Assembly (NCBI GenBank): GCA_910586655.1
Contig: CAJUIR010000001.1
Span: 186,001-250,000, forward strand
Length of the DNA: 64,000 nt
DNA from: an uncultured Christensenellaceae bacterium
GTDB taxonomy: Bacteria; Bacillota; Clostridia; Christensenellales; Borkfalkiaceae
Reading direction: 5' to 3'
The notes under the pieces are model-generated. The model ran no database searches. It was not told the DNA's origin and saw nothing but the letters and a program-made list of their open reading frames with translations. Shown here piece by piece: positions 8,173-16,769 of the stretch. Made by a program: the position numbers and the translations under genes. The first letter of the stretch is position 1. Every line of letters starts with the position of its first letter.

Positions 8173-8919
8173 TTAACTCCTTTTCAGCATTTCCGTCTTT
8201 TTTAGTTGATACATGAGAATGCCTGCCGATACGGCGGCGTTCAAACTCTCCGTTTGATATCCCATCGGAATTTTTACCGTATGATCTGCCCGTGAAAAAA
8301 TTTCTTCGGATAGTCCTCTTCCTTCGTTTCCGATACATAGCGCAAACAACTCGGGCGGTGTAAATTGAAATACGTTTTCCCCGTCCATATCCGCCGCAAT
8401 AAACGAAACGCCTTGCAACGCCGATAGGATCTCATCGTGCGTCCCCTGCATGATATTTGCAAAAAACACCCCGCTCATGCTGGCGCGTACGCTTTTTGGC
8501 GAATACGGGTCGGCACAGGAAATACAGTAAATTTCCGAATACCCCGCAGCAACCGCCGTTCTGATAATGGCGCCTACGTTCGCGGGATCGGATACGCCGT
8601 CCAATATCAGACAGGGTTTTTGAGGTTTCCGCAATATTTGCCGAGGGATTTCCACTTCTGCGGCGATTCCCTGCGGCGTCTTCTCGTCGCAGACGCAACG
8701 AAACGCATCCGCGCCCAAAATTACCGTATCGAAACCGTATTCTTTCCCAGTATAATCGTCGCGCATGATCAGCCGCCGAATTTTTAAACCACTTTTCACG
8801 CATTCGCGCACCATTTTTTCTCCCTCGACAAGAAAACATCCGTTTTTTTCACGGAATTTTTTTTCTTTTAATGCAGAGAGTTCTTTTACAAGCGGATTAT
8901 TTTTGGAAACGATAATCAT
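8173..8919 (-). CDS. TrmH/SpoU family RNA 2'-O-methyltransferase
   Basis: A SPOUT methyltransferase of about 248 residues that should transfer methyl from SAM to a ribose 2'-OH in rRNA or tRNA. An N-terminal substrate-binding domain (residues about 1-100, VEGEKMVRECVKSG) is followed by the SpoU domain with LDGVSDPANVGAIIRTA and the knot motifs IGNEGRGLSEE and IPMGYQTESLNAAVSAGIL. The first ATG is at 8919; a TTG at 8928 is an alternative. Neither has a good ribosome-binding site. The start lies only eight bases past the terminator of the infC-rpmI-rplT operon, so it probably depends on read-through. The methylated site cannot be named. Confidence 0.85.
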   Translation of the reverse strand: MIIVSKNNPLVKELSALKEKKFREKNGCFLVEGEKMVRECVKSGLKIRRLIMRDDYTGKEYGFDTVILGADAFRCVCDEKTPQGIAAEVEIPRQILRKPQKPCLILDGVSDPANVGAIIRTAVAAGYSEIYCISCADPYSPKSVRASMSGVFFANIMQGTHDEILSALQGVSFIAADMDGENVFQFTPPELFALCIGNEGRGLSEEIFSRADHTVKIPMGYQTESLNAAVSAGILMYQLKKTEMLKRS

Positions 8920-8926
8920 AATGTGC

Positions 8927-8953
8927 AAAAAAAGCCTTTTTTCAAAGGCTTTT
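8927..8953 (-). terminator. Terminator of infC-rpmI-rplT
   Basis: AAAGCCTTT/AAAGGCTTT hairpin followed by a seven-base T run on the minus strand. It sits between rplT and the methyltransferase start, which it nearly touches. Confidence 0.75.
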
Positions 8954-8958
8954 CCAAA

Positions 8959-9309
8959 TTACAGCGCGGCTTTCGCTTTGCCGCAAAGATCTGCGAACGC
9001 TTTCGCATCAGTCACTGCAAGATCGGCGAGAACCTTACGGTTCAGATCGATTCCCGCAACTTTCAGACCGTGCATCAACTTGGAATAAGAGAGTCCGTTC
9101 AATCTTGCGCTCGCGTTGATACGTGCAATCCAAAGACTGCGCATATCGCGCTTTCTGTGCTTTCTTCCGATATAAGCATAGTTCAGCGACTTCATCACCG
9201 CTTCGCGCGCAATACGGTAGTTTTTGCTCTTATTGCCGTAATAACCCTTTGCGAGTTTTAATATTTTTCTGCGTTTTTTAACGCCGTTTACGCCTCTTTT
9301 AATACGCAT
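8959..9309 (-). CDS. rplT: 50S ribosomal protein L20
   Basis: A 116-residue basic protein with the canonical MRIKRGVNGVKKRRKILK start and RDMRSLWIARINASAR core. It binds 23S rRNA early in 50S assembly. In many Firmicutes it also represses its own operon by binding the leader upstream of infC. The ATG follows CGGAGGTAACAGATT. It is the last gene of infC-rpmI-rplT, 15 bases after rpmI. Confidence 0.98.
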   Translation of the reverse strand: MRIKRGVNGVKKRRKILKLAKGYYGNKSKNYRIAREAVMKSLNYAYIGRKHRKRDMRSLWIARINASARLNGLSYSKLMHGLKVAGIDLNRKVLADLAVTDAKAFADLCGKAKAAL

Positions 9310-9324
9310 AATCTGTTACCTCCG

Positions 9325-9525
9325 TTAATCTTTATAGGGAATCATTTTCTTGACGTTGTTCTCCTGTGCGGAAGAAACGAGCGTCGTCTGACGTAAATTT
9401 CTCTTTCTCTTTCTGTTTTTGGTTTCCGCCTTGTGGTTCTTGCCGCCGTGAGGTCTGTTTACCTTACCGCTGCCGGTGAGCCAAAAGCGTTTCTTGGAAC
9501 CGCTGTGCGATTTCTGTTTCGGCAT
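9325..9525 (-). CDS. rpmI: 50S ribosomal protein L35
   Basis: A 66-residue protein beginning MPKQKSHSGSKKRFWLTGSG, the standard L35 N-terminus. An in-frame TTG five codons upstream overlaps the ribosome-binding site TTGGAGGAT and is not the start; the ATG at 9525 is correctly spaced from GGAGG. It lies between infC and rplT in the conserved order. Confidence 0.97.
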   Translation of the reverse strand: MPKQKSHSGSKKRFWLTGSGKVNRPHGGKNHKAETKNRKRKRNLRQTTLVSSAQENNVKKMIPYKD

Positions 9526-9561
9526 ACTTTTATCCTCCAATATTTTATCGAATTTATTTGC

Positions 9562-10077
9562 TTATTTTTTTGCGGGCGCGAGAATCATAATAATGTTCCG
9601 CCCTTCCATATTCATGGGCTTTTCGATGACGGCGATTTCTTTCAGCGTATCGAAAAATCCGTTCATGACGTTCTTTGCAAGCGACGCGTGCGCCATCTGT
9701 CTGCCGCGCAAACGGATGGAAACTTTCACTTTGTTTCCCGCTTCCAAAAATTTCGTCGCCTGTTTTGCTTTTACGTTCAGATCTCCGACGTCGATCGTCA
9801 TGGAAAGTTGTACTTCCTTCAATTCGACGATTTTTTGATTTTTACGGTTTTCCTTTTCTTTCTTGGCTTGCTCGAACTTGAACTTACCGTAGTCCATGAT
9901 TTTGCAAACGGGCGGCACTGCATTGGGTGAAATCTTTACAAGATCGAGATTTTCGTCCTCAGCAAGTCGGAGCGCCTCTCTCGGGGTCATAACACCGAGC
10001 ATTTCTCCCGAAGAAGCAATTACGCGGATTTCGCGGTCGCGAATATCGCCATTCAACTGATTTTGCGGTTTTATAAT
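9562..10077 (-). CDS. infC: Translation initiation factor IF-3, probable AUU start
   Basis: IF-3 prevents 50S joining and proofreads start codons on the 30S subunit. The N-domain (IRDREIRVIA) and C-domain (VKVSIRLRGRQMAH) are complete. The conserved reading frame continues upstream of the first TTG (10056) as ATT-ATA-AAA-CCG-CAA-AAT-CAG. The ATT at 10075-10077 sits six bases after AGAGG, while the TTG has no ribosome-binding site. An AUU start is classical for infC in several bacteria, where it permits autoregulation because IF-3 rejects non-canonical starts. With this start the product is 171 residues. ATA at 10074 is the second choice. Confidence 0.93.
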   Translation of the reverse strand: MIKPQNQLNGDIRDREIRVIASSGEMLGVMTPREALRLAEDENLDLVKISPNAVPPVCKIMDYGKFKFEQAKKEKENRKNQKIVELKEVQLSMTIDVGDLNVKAKQATKFLEAGNKVKVSIRLRGRQMAHASLAKNVMNGFFDTLKEIAVIEKPMNMEGRNIIMILAPAKK

Positions 10078-10084
10078 TTTTCAC

Positions 10085-10220
10085 CTCTCAAAAAAATAAA
10101 CGGGTCGCGCAAGGCAACCCGTAATCATTTTTCACACGCGGAAGTCCGCGTCATGTCCTGAAAAATATCGACCCGTTTTACTTTTGCAAATACGGAGAGA
10201 AGGGTTTACCTCTGCTTGAC
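10085..10220 (-). promoter_or_regulatory. L20-type ribosomal protein leader with attenuator
   Basis: The roughly 135-base untranslated leader of infC-rpmI-rplT. A terminator-like hairpin pairs ACGGGT and ACCCGT (10117-10122 with 10100-10105) and is followed by a T-rich run on the minus strand. An upstream segment, minus-strand AAACGGGTCG at about 10170-10179, can pair with the same CGACCCGTTT arm, giving a competing structure. A separate stem (10136-10151, ACGCGGA/TCCGCGT) lies between. Position and layout match L20 leaders of Firmicutes, where free L20 favours the terminated form. Confidence 0.75.
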
Positions 10221-10226
10221 GATATT

Positions 10227-10255
10227 ATTTTAGCAAACCCTGTTTTTTTTGTCAA
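10227..10255 (-). promoter_or_regulatory. Promoter of infC operon
   Basis: Consensus TTGACA (10250-10255) and TAAAAT (10227-10232) with a 17-base spacer, directly upstream of the L20 leader. Confidence 0.8.
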
Positions 10256-10314
10256 CTCATTTATCTGCTATTTTTCAAAAATTTTTTGTCTGTTTTTGTT
10301 GCTTAAAACAAAAC

Positions 10315-12222
10315 TCAGAATATTTTTTTGCTGTCGTTCTCGTCTTTTACCATAGCAATGAACTGATCTTTTTCCATAGCGCCGATATCGCCTTCGCCGC
10401 GACGGCGTACCGATACCGTTCCGCTCTCCACTTCTTTATCTCCGACGATCAGTTTATAAGGCACTTTTTCGAGTTCGGCGTCAAGGATCTTTCTTCCGAT
10501 CTTTTCTTTGCGCAGATCCGCCGAAGCGCGTAGTCCCGTTGCATTCATCTCAGCAACTAATTTTTCAGCATATTCCGCGGCTCGGTCGGTTACGGGAAGC
10601 ACTTTCACTTGCTCGGGTGCAAGCCAAACGGGGAATTTCCCCGCATAATGTTCGATCAAGATTCCGATAAACCGCTCGATCGAACCGAACGCCACGCGGT
10701 GAATCATGATGGGACGGTGCTTTTGTCCGTCTTCGCCGACGTACTCGATGTCGAACCGCTGGGGAAGTTGGAAATCCAGTTGAATGGTACCGCACTGCCA
10801 GGTACGTTTGATGCTGTCTTCGAGATGGAAGTCGATTTTAGGTCCGTAAAACGCACCGTCGCCTTCGTTTACGACGTAATCCAAATGCAACTCGTCCAGC
10901 GCGTCGCGAAGCGCGGAAGTCGCGTTTTCCCAGTCCTCGTCGCTGCCCATACTGTTTTCGGGACGGGTCGAAAGTTCAACGTGATATTTGAATCCGAACA
11001 ACGTATACACTTCGTCAATGAGCCGAACGACGTTTTTGATTTCTTCCCGAATTTGATCGGGCGTCATATAAATATGCGCGTCGTCCTGCGTAAAACAACG
11101 CACACGCATCAAACCGTGAAGTTGACCGCTCTTTTCGTGGCGGTGTACGATTCCCAGTTCTCCCATTCGGATCGGAAGATCTTTATAACTGTGCGGCGAA
11201 GTTTTGTAAACCAACAGACTGCCCGGGCAGTTCATCGGTTTGACAGCACAGTCCTCTTCGTCGATTTTAAGGGTGTACATGTTTTCTTTATAGTGATCCC
11301 AATGCCCCGAAGTTTCCCAAAGAGAACGCGTCATGATAATGGGTGTCTGGACTTCGACGTATCCTTCGCGGCGATGAATTTGCCGCCAATAATCGACAAG
11401 CGTATTTTTCAGCAGCATTCCGTTGGGGAGGAAAAACGGAAATCCTTTTCCCTCGTTCATCAGCGCAAACAGTTTTAATTCCTTTCCGAGTTTGATATGA
11501 TCACGTTTTTTCGCCTCTTCGAGCATCGTGAAATACTCGTCCATTTCTTCTTTTTTGGCAAACGCCGTACCGTAAATTCGGGTCAGCATCTTCTTCTTTT
11601 CATCTCCGCGCCAATATGCTCCCGCAATGGATACAAGTTTGAACGCTTTGATTTTACCCGTGGAAGGCAAATGCGGACCGCGGCAAAGATCGGTAAACGT
11701 GCCCTGTTTATAAAAGGAAATTTCTTCTCCTGCGGGAAGATCCTGAATCAGTTCGACTTTATAATTCTCGTGGAATTTGCTCATCAGCGCAATCGCTTCA
11801 TCACGCGGCATCGTAAAGCGTTCGATCGGAAGATTGGATTTGATGATTTTCTTCATTTCCGCTTCCACTTTCGCAAAGTCGTCCATCGTGATGGGCGTTT
11901 TAAAATCCACGTCATAATAAAACCCGTTATCGATTACGGGACCGATGGCAAGTTTGCAGGTGGGATATACGGTTTTTAACGCCTGCGCAAGAACGTGCGC
12001 GCAAGTATGGCGGTATACTTCCAACCCTTCTTTCTCTTTCAGCGTTATGATTTCCAGCGTATCGCCTTCGTGCAAAGGCGCGGTAAGATCCTGCAATTTG
12101 CCGTTTACTTTTGCGGCAACCGCAGCACGCGCAAGTCCTTCGGATATAGCCTGCGCGGCAATTAGCGCCGTAGAATTTGCTTTCAGTTCGAGCAAGTCGC
12201 CGTTTTTCAATGTGATTTTCAT
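10315..12222 (-). CDS. thrS: Threonine--tRNA ligase
   Basis: A 635-residue class II synthetase with the full domain set: N-terminal TGS (residues about 1-60), editing domain with HTCAHVLAQAL, catalytic core with the zinc cysteine in AVKPMNCPGSL and the GELGIVHRHEKSG motif 2 region, and a C-terminal anticodon-binding domain (LAPEQVKVLPV). It charges tRNA-Thr and clears mischarged serine. Expression is controlled by a T-box leader (12271-12487) with its own promoter, so it should rise when uncharged tRNA-Thr accumulates. Confidence 0.97.
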   Translation of the reverse strand: MKITLKNGDLLELKANSTALIAAQAISEGLARAAVAAKVNGKLQDLTAPLHEGDTLEIITLKEKEGLEVYRHTCAHVLAQALKTVYPTCKLAIGPVIDNGFYYDVDFKTPITMDDFAKVEAEMKKIIKSNLPIERFTMPRDEAIALMSKFHENYKVELIQDLPAGEEISFYKQGTFTDLCRGPHLPSTGKIKAFKLVSIAGAYWRGDEKKKMLTRIYGTAFAKKEEMDEYFTMLEEAKKRDHIKLGKELKLFALMNEGKGFPFFLPNGMLLKNTLVDYWRQIHRREGYVEVQTPIIMTRSLWETSGHWDHYKENMYTLKIDEEDCAVKPMNCPGSLLVYKTSPHSYKDLPIRMGELGIVHRHEKSGQLHGLMRVRCFTQDDAHIYMTPDQIREEIKNVVRLIDEVYTLFGFKYHVELSTRPENSMGSDEDWENATSALRDALDELHLDYVVNEGDGAFYGPKIDFHLEDSIKRTWQCGTIQLDFQLPQRFDIEYVGEDGQKHRPIMIHRVAFGSIERFIGILIEHYAGKFPVWLAPEQVKVLPVTDRAAEYAEKLVAEMNATGLRASADLRKEKIGRKILDAELEKVPYKLIVGDKEVESGTVSVRRRGEGDIGAMEKDQFIAMVKDENDSKKIF

Positions 12223-12270
12223 ACCCTCTCCTCCTGTATTATGTCAAACATAATACTATGTGTTTTTGTA

Positions 12271-12487
12271 AAAAATAAAAAAGCGCCTCAAAATTTCCGT
12301 TACCCGAAAAATTTAAGGACGCAATTACTCGCGCGGTTCCACCTTAATTGCCGAAAAAACTTGTTCGGCCGCTTTGCATTCTGTTTTGATAAAATAAAGC
12401 GGTTTCGCCTTCCGTAATTCTTTAAGAATCTTTCAGCCGAGGATCCTCTCTCTGTAAAAGCACTGCGGCGCTACTTGTCTTTAAGTA
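12271..12487 (-). promoter_or_regulatory. T-box leader of thrS
   Basis: The conserved T-box sequence AAGGTGGAACCGCG is at 12332-12345. Downstream is a terminator: arms 12309-12322 and 12283-12296, then a T-rich run at 12271-12282. The T-box arm would form the antiterminator with uncharged tRNA. Stem I holds the AGAGAGAGGATCC and GGCTGAAAG elements, and a candidate threonine specifier ACG lies in GAATTACGGAAGG. The specifier assignment is inference; the class is clear. Confidence 0.92.
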
Positions 12488-12492
12488 TCTTT

Positions 12493-12521
12493 ATTGTACG
12501 GTCTTTCGCATCAAATGTCAA
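12493..12521 (-). promoter_or_regulatory. Promoter of T-box-thrS
   Basis: TTGACA (12516-12521) and TACAAT (12493-12498) with a 17-base spacer. The -35 box overlaps the last codons of the upstream YtxC-like gene. Confidence 0.8.
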
Positions 12522-13210
12522 GAGAAAATGGCGCGTTCCGCATAATATTTTTGTAAAAAATCTCCCAACGATTCTTCCACTTCTCCCAAACAATAAACGA
12601 ATCCCGCATCCGAAAGCATGATTTCCGTTTCGGTATCCTCTTCTCCCGTCAGACGGCTGCGTTTGAGCGGAATAAAATTTTCGCCGAACACGGTGTTTCC
12701 TTTTAAATAAATTTTGTTCCTGCTTTCTCCTACAAGGAATTCGCAGAATTTTGTCAAATCTCCCGTCCCGAATCCGTCCGGCACATAACTTGCTATTTTT
12801 TCCCATTTCTCCTGCAACGCAGTCAAACGGAAGTGAAAAATGCCGTCTACCGTATACTCTTTTTTCCGTCCGATTTTCCGTCGGATATAATTCGTATCCC
12901 CTTCATAATCTGCGGCGATCAATGCAGCGCAAAGCAGTTTTTTCTCACGCCTGCCCAAACAAACGTTGAGCCTGTTCCGCAAAAACTCGTATTTGTAACC
13001 GATCCCGATGATTTCCGCAATTTTTTCCACGGTAAACTCACGGATCGCTTCCGACGAATCGGGTACCCGAATCATCAGCGCGGTCCGTTCTTCTCCGAAA
13101 AGCAGGTCTCCGCTTCCTCCGCTTGTAAGCAATCCTTCGGAAAGCACATTATATAAATAGGTGATATAAGAACTACGTTCTTTACGCTCGGATATGGTGA
13201 TTTCTTCCAC
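12518..13210 (-). CDS. YtxC-like protein (possible sporulation-associated)
   Basis: A 230-residue soluble protein with no signal peptide or clear catalytic motif. Its place immediately upstream of thrS and its general make-up recall YtxC, a poorly understood protein annotated as sporulation-associated and often next to thrS in Clostridia. I cannot verify the homology without a search. The first start in frame is GTG at 13210, without a strong ribosome-binding site. The frame remains open about 20 codons further upstream, so the true start is uncertain. It is divergent from leuS. Confidence 0.5.
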   Translation of the reverse strand: MEEITISERKERSSYITYLYNVLSEGLLTSGGSGDLLFGEERTALMIRVPDSSEAIREFTVEKIAEIIGIGYKYEFLRNRLNVCLGRREKKLLCAALIAADYEGDTNYIRRKIGRKKEYTVDGIFHFRLTALQEKWEKIASYVPDGFGTGDLTKFCEFLVGESRNKIYLKGNTVFGENFIPLKRSRLTGEEDTETEIMLSDAGFVYCLGEVEESLGDFLQKYYAERAIFS

Positions 13211-13298
13211 AAACTTATTGTATGCCTTAATCGCCGATTTATTTACGAAGGAGAAAAATTCCCTCAGTAAGGAAAAATTTTATGAAGACGGCGAACGC

Positions 13299-13327
13299 TT
13301 GACTTTCTTGATCGTATCATGTAAAAT
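13299..13327 (+). promoter_or_regulatory. Promoter of leuS
   Basis: TTGACT (13299-13304) and TAAAAT (13322-13327), 17-base spacer, only about 35 bases from the start codon. There is no room for a T-box leader here, unlike thrS. Confidence 0.75.
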
Positions 13328-13362
13328 ATTAGGAAGTATTTGGAAAAGAGGTAGTACGATTT

Positions 13363-15795
13363 ATGGATGTAAAATCGGTTGAACAAAAATGGCAGGCGCG
13401 TTGGGAGAAATCGAAACTGAATCAGTTTGACAAGAAAGCGACGGACAGACCCAAGCACTACGTTTTGGAAATGTTCTCCTATCCTTCGGGCGCCAAACTC
13501 CATGTCGGACATTGGTATAATTACGGTCCCACGGATTCGTATGCCCGTTTTAAGCGGATGCAGGGCTATAACGTATTCCAACCGATGGGATTCGACGCAT
13601 TCGGGCTTCCCGCCGAAAATTACGCAATCAAAACAGGCGTGCACCCCAAAGATTCGACGGAGAAAAATATCGAAACAATGGAAGCGCAACTCAGAGCGAT
13701 GGGCGCAATGTTCGATTGGTCGGCAGAAATTAAAACATGCGAAGAAAACTACTACCGTTGGACGCAATGGATGTTCCTTGCACTCTATAAAAAAGGGCTT
13801 GCCTACCGAAAAGAAGCGCCCGTGAACTGGTGCCCCTCTTGTAAAACGGTACTTGCAAACGAGCAAGTCGAAGGCGGAGTTTGCGAACGCTGCGGAACCG
13901 AAGTGACGCGTAAAAACCTGACGCAGTGGTTTTTTAAAATCACGGATTATGCCGAAGAATTATTAAAGGGACTCGACGGTCTCGACTGGCCCGAGAAAAC
14001 CAAGAATATGCAGCGGAACTGGATCGGAAAATCGACGGGCTGCGAAGTTGAATTCGAATGCGAAAACGGCGAAAAAATCCGCGTGTTTACCACAAGATGC
14101 GATACGATCTTCGGCGTTACTTACGTCGTGCTTGCCCCCGAACATCCGCTTGCGCTTTCCCTTACTACAGAAGAACAAAAGGAAGAAGTTTTAAAATATA
14201 TCGACTTTTCCGCCAAAGCAAGCGAAATCGACCGCCTTTCTTCTACGAGAGAAAAAACGGGCGTATTTACAGGTTCTTATTGCATCAATCCCGTAAACGG
14301 CAAAAAAATACCCGTCTACTTGGCAGACTACGTGTTGGCAAGTTACGGCACGGGAGCCGTGATGGCAGTTCCCGCGCACGATGAGCGCGATTTTGCGTTT
14401 GCTACCAAATATCAACTTCCCATTCTGAAAGTCATCGAAGCCAAAGGCGGAGAAACCAAACTCCCCTATTGCGAAGACGGGATCATGGTAGGTTCGGTCG
14501 ATTTCGACGGACTGATCGGGGAAGAAGCGCGCGAGCGCGTGTCTGCCTATCTTGCAAAAATCGGAAAAGGAGGTAAAAAAATCAACTATCGTTTGCGCGA
14601 CTGGCTGGTATCCCGTCAACGTTACTGGGGTGCGCCCATTCCCGTCATTCACTGCGCGAAATGCGGCGCAGTTCCCGTTCCCGAATCGGATTTGCCCGTG
14701 AAACTTCCCTACGACGTCGAATTCAAACCGGACGGAAAATCCCCTCTTGCCAACCATGAAAAATTCATGAAAACGATTTGTCCCGTTTGCGGCGGAGAAG
14801 CGAAACGCGATCCCGATACGCTCGATACCTTTGTTTGTTCGAGTTGGTACTATCTGCGTTATGCGGATCCCAACAATGCGGGCGCTCCGTTCGATCGGGA
14901 AAAAGTGAATAAACTGTTGCCTGTAGACACTTATGTGGGCGGGGCGGAACATGCATGCATGCATCTTTTGTATGCACGTTTCTTTACCAAAGCGCTGCGC
15001 GATATGGGATATTTGAATTTTGACGAGCCGTTTTTGCGTCTTGTACATCAAGGCGTCATATTAGGTCCGGACGGAAACCGTATGAGCAAATCCCACGGCA
15101 ATGTGGTTTCTCCCGACGAATACGTCGAAAAATACGGTTCCGACGCGTTCAGACTGTATCTGATGTTCGGATTTTCCTATACGGAAGGAGGACCTTGGAA
15201 TGACGACGGCATAAAAGCGATTGCAAAATTCCTTGACCGCGTTGAAAAAACCGTATTAAAAACAATCGGATATAAAACCGAAAAAAGCGACTTATACGGT
15301 AAGGAAGAAAAATCGCTCGATTATGCAAGGAACTACGCTATTTCCCGCGTAACGCGTGATATGGAATGTTTTTCGTTTAATACCGCTATTGCACGGCTCA
15401 TGGAATTGCTGAACAGCATCTGTAAATACGATACGATTGCGGATAAGAACACCGCCCTGTTAAAAGCGTGTGTGAAAGATTTTGTCCTCTTGCTTGCGCC
15501 CTGCGCGCCTCATATCTGTGAGGAATTGTGGGAACTGCTCGGAGAAAAAAATTCCGTATTCCAACAAGCATTTCCCAAAGAAAACCCCGAGGCGCTTGTG
15601 CTCGAAGAGACAGAGTATGCGATCCAGATCAACAGCAAGATCGTTTGCAAAGCAATGTTTCCTTCTCAGAGCGGAAACGATGAAATACAGTCTCTTGCAC
15701 TCGCCCTTCCGGAAGTGATAGAAAAAATGGAAGGAAAAACTTTGAAAAAGTGTATCGTCGTAGGCGGTCGGCTTGTAAACTTAATCGTCGGTTAA
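13363..15795 (+). CDS. leuS: Leucine--tRNA ligase
   Basis: An 810-residue class I synthetase of normal bacterial length. The HIGH-type motif is KLHVGHWYNYG, the KMSKS motif is NRMSKSHGNVVSP, and the CP1 editing domain lies between them (FTTRCDTIFGVTYV, threonine-rich editing pocket). Two zinc-knuckle-like cysteine clusters are present (CPSCKTVLANEQVEGGVCERC and CPVCGG). It charges tRNA-Leu in the cytoplasm. A monocistronic unit with its own promoter and the terminator at 15807-15837. Confidence 0.97.
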   Translation: MDVKSVEQKWQARWEKSKLNQFDKKATDRPKHYVLEMFSYPSGAKLHVGHWYNYGPTDSYARFKRMQGYNVFQPMGFDAFGLPAENYAIKTGVHPKDSTEKNIETMEAQLRAMGAMFDWSAEIKTCEENYYRWTQWMFLALYKKGLAYRKEAPVNWCPSCKTVLANEQVEGGVCERCGTEVTRKNLTQWFFKITDYAEELLKGLDGLDWPEKTKNMQRNWIGKSTGCEVEFECENGEKIRVFTTRCDTIFGVTYVVLAPEHPLALSLTTEEQKEEVLKYIDFSAKASEIDRLSSTREKTGVFTGSYCINPVNGKKIPVYLADYVLASYGTGAVMAVPAHDERDFAFATKYQLPILKVIEAKGGETKLPYCEDGIMVGSVDFDGLIGEEARERVSAYLAKIGKGGKKINYRLRDWLVSRQRYWGAPIPVIHCAKCGAVPVPESDLPVKLPYDVEFKPDGKSPLANHEKFMKTICPVCGGEAKRDPDTLDTFVCSSWYYLRYADPNNAGAPFDREKVNKLLPVDTYVGGAEHACMHLLYARFFTKALRDMGYLNFDEPFLRLVHQGVILGPDGNRMSKSHGNVVSPDEYVEKYGSDAFRLYLMFGFSYTEGGPWNDDGIKAIAKFLDRVEKTVLKTIGYKTEKSDLYGKEEKSLDYARNYAISRVTRDMECFSFNTAIARLMELLNSICKYDTIADKNTALLKACVKDFVLLLAPCAPHICEELWELLGEKNSVFQQAFPKENPEALVLEETEYAIQINSKIVCKAMFPSQSGNDEIQSLALALPEVIEKMEGKTLKKCIVVGGRLVNLIVG

Positions 15796-15806
15796 CATCA
15801 TCTCAT

Positions 15807-15837
15807 TAAAAAAGAGACTCGTAAGAGTCTCTTTTTT
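15807..15837. terminator. Bidirectional terminator between leuS and the rimK-like gene
   Basis: AAAGAGACTC/GAGTCTCTTT stem with a GTAA tetraloop, flanked by A and T runs so it can serve both converging genes. Confidence 0.85.
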
Positions 15838-15848
15838 ATTGTTGTTTT

Positions 15849-16724
15849 TTATCCATTTTTTCCGTAAACTTCGCGCATGATATGGCTTGCGTATGCTTGC
15901 GCCACGTTCTTTCCCGTTACGCGTTCGATTCCCCCGAAAAAAGCGTTTGAATTCACTTCACAAATCAGATAACCTTCATCGGCGAGCAATAAATCGATTC
16001 CGCAATAATCGAGACCGAGTTGTTTTGCAACGCGCTCGCATAATCGCATTCCTTCGGAATCCAAGCAAAACGCTTCCCCTTTTCCGCCTAATTCCACATT
16101 TGACCGAAAATCGTTTGTTGACGTGCGAAGCATGGATACATAAACTTTTCCGCCGATTACGATGACGCGCACGTCGCGTCCGACGCTTTCCGCGATAAAT
16201 TTTTGAAATAAGTGCGGCTTACATTTTACTTGCTCGGCAATTTCCCGCAGTTGACACATTGTATCTGCTTTATAAACGCCTTTCCCGAGGGATCCGAAGC
16301 ATTCTTTTACGATAACGGGAAGCCCGAGGCGGCGAACAACTTCCTCGCACAATCCGTCTTTTAAAGGTTCTTCCGGCAAATAACAGAGCGGTCCCGACAA
16401 AGTATCCGGCATCGGAAACCCGTGCAATGCAATCAAGGTGCGCATTTTGTCGTCGCAATCGGCAATAGCATGCGGACGGTTAAATATACGCATTCCGGTT
16501 TGTTCTAAAATTTCACCGGAATATTTGTCTTTATCGAAATAGATACAAAAATCGGCATCGAGATACCCTTCCAAGCAGCCGCTTATTACGCCGCTCGTGA
16601 TAAAATTACGTTTGACTTCTACTTGGACGCCGAGTGATTCCAATTCTTCTTTCATGCGCCGTGCGCCGTTTAATTCGCTGTCCGCTTTGGCATAAGCGTT
16701 GATTAAAATAATTCCGCGTTTCAT
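15849..16724 (-). CDS. RimK-like ATP-grasp ligase
   Basis: A 291-residue ATP-grasp protein of the RimK/alpha-L-glutamate ligase group. Visible elements are the glycine-rich ATP loop (VIVKECFGSLGKGVYKA), the FQKFIAES strand, GRDVRVIVIGGKVY, and the metal site ICEVNSNAFFGGIE. It should ligate an amino acid to a carboxylate of a peptide or cofactor; the substrate is unknown. The start is only 11 bases after the hom terminator and lacks a visible ribosome-binding site, so expression may depend on read-through. It converges on leuS. Confidence 0.78.
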   Translation of the reverse strand: MKRGIILINAYAKADSELNGARRMKEELESLGVQVEVKRNFITSGVISGCLEGYLDADFCIYFDKDKYSGEILEQTGMRIFNRPHAIADCDDKMRTLIALHGFPMPDTLSGPLCYLPEEPLKDGLCEEVVRRLGLPVIVKECFGSLGKGVYKADTMCQLREIAEQVKCKPHLFQKFIAESVGRDVRVIVIGGKVYVSMLRTSTNDFRSNVELGGKGEAFCLDSEGMRLCERVAKQLGLDYCGIDLLLADEGYLICEVNSNAFFGGIERVTGKNVAQAYASHIMREVYGKNG

Positions 16725-16735
16725 ACGATTTTATG

Positions 16736-16760
16736 AAAAAAGGCGGGAAATCCCGCCTTT
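16736..16760 (-). terminator. Terminator after hom
   Basis: AAAGGCGGGA/TCCCGCCTTT hairpin with a T run on the minus strand, just before the rimK-like start codon. Confidence 0.8.
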
Positions 16761-16769
16761 AAATTTAAC

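Noticed and set aside
10609..11979. Plus-strand frames opposite thrS
   Set aside because: Antisense to conserved thrS catalytic and editing domains; no independent signals.
13328..13362. T-box leader for leuS
   Set aside because: Only about 35 bases separate the -10 box from the start codon, too short for a T-box.
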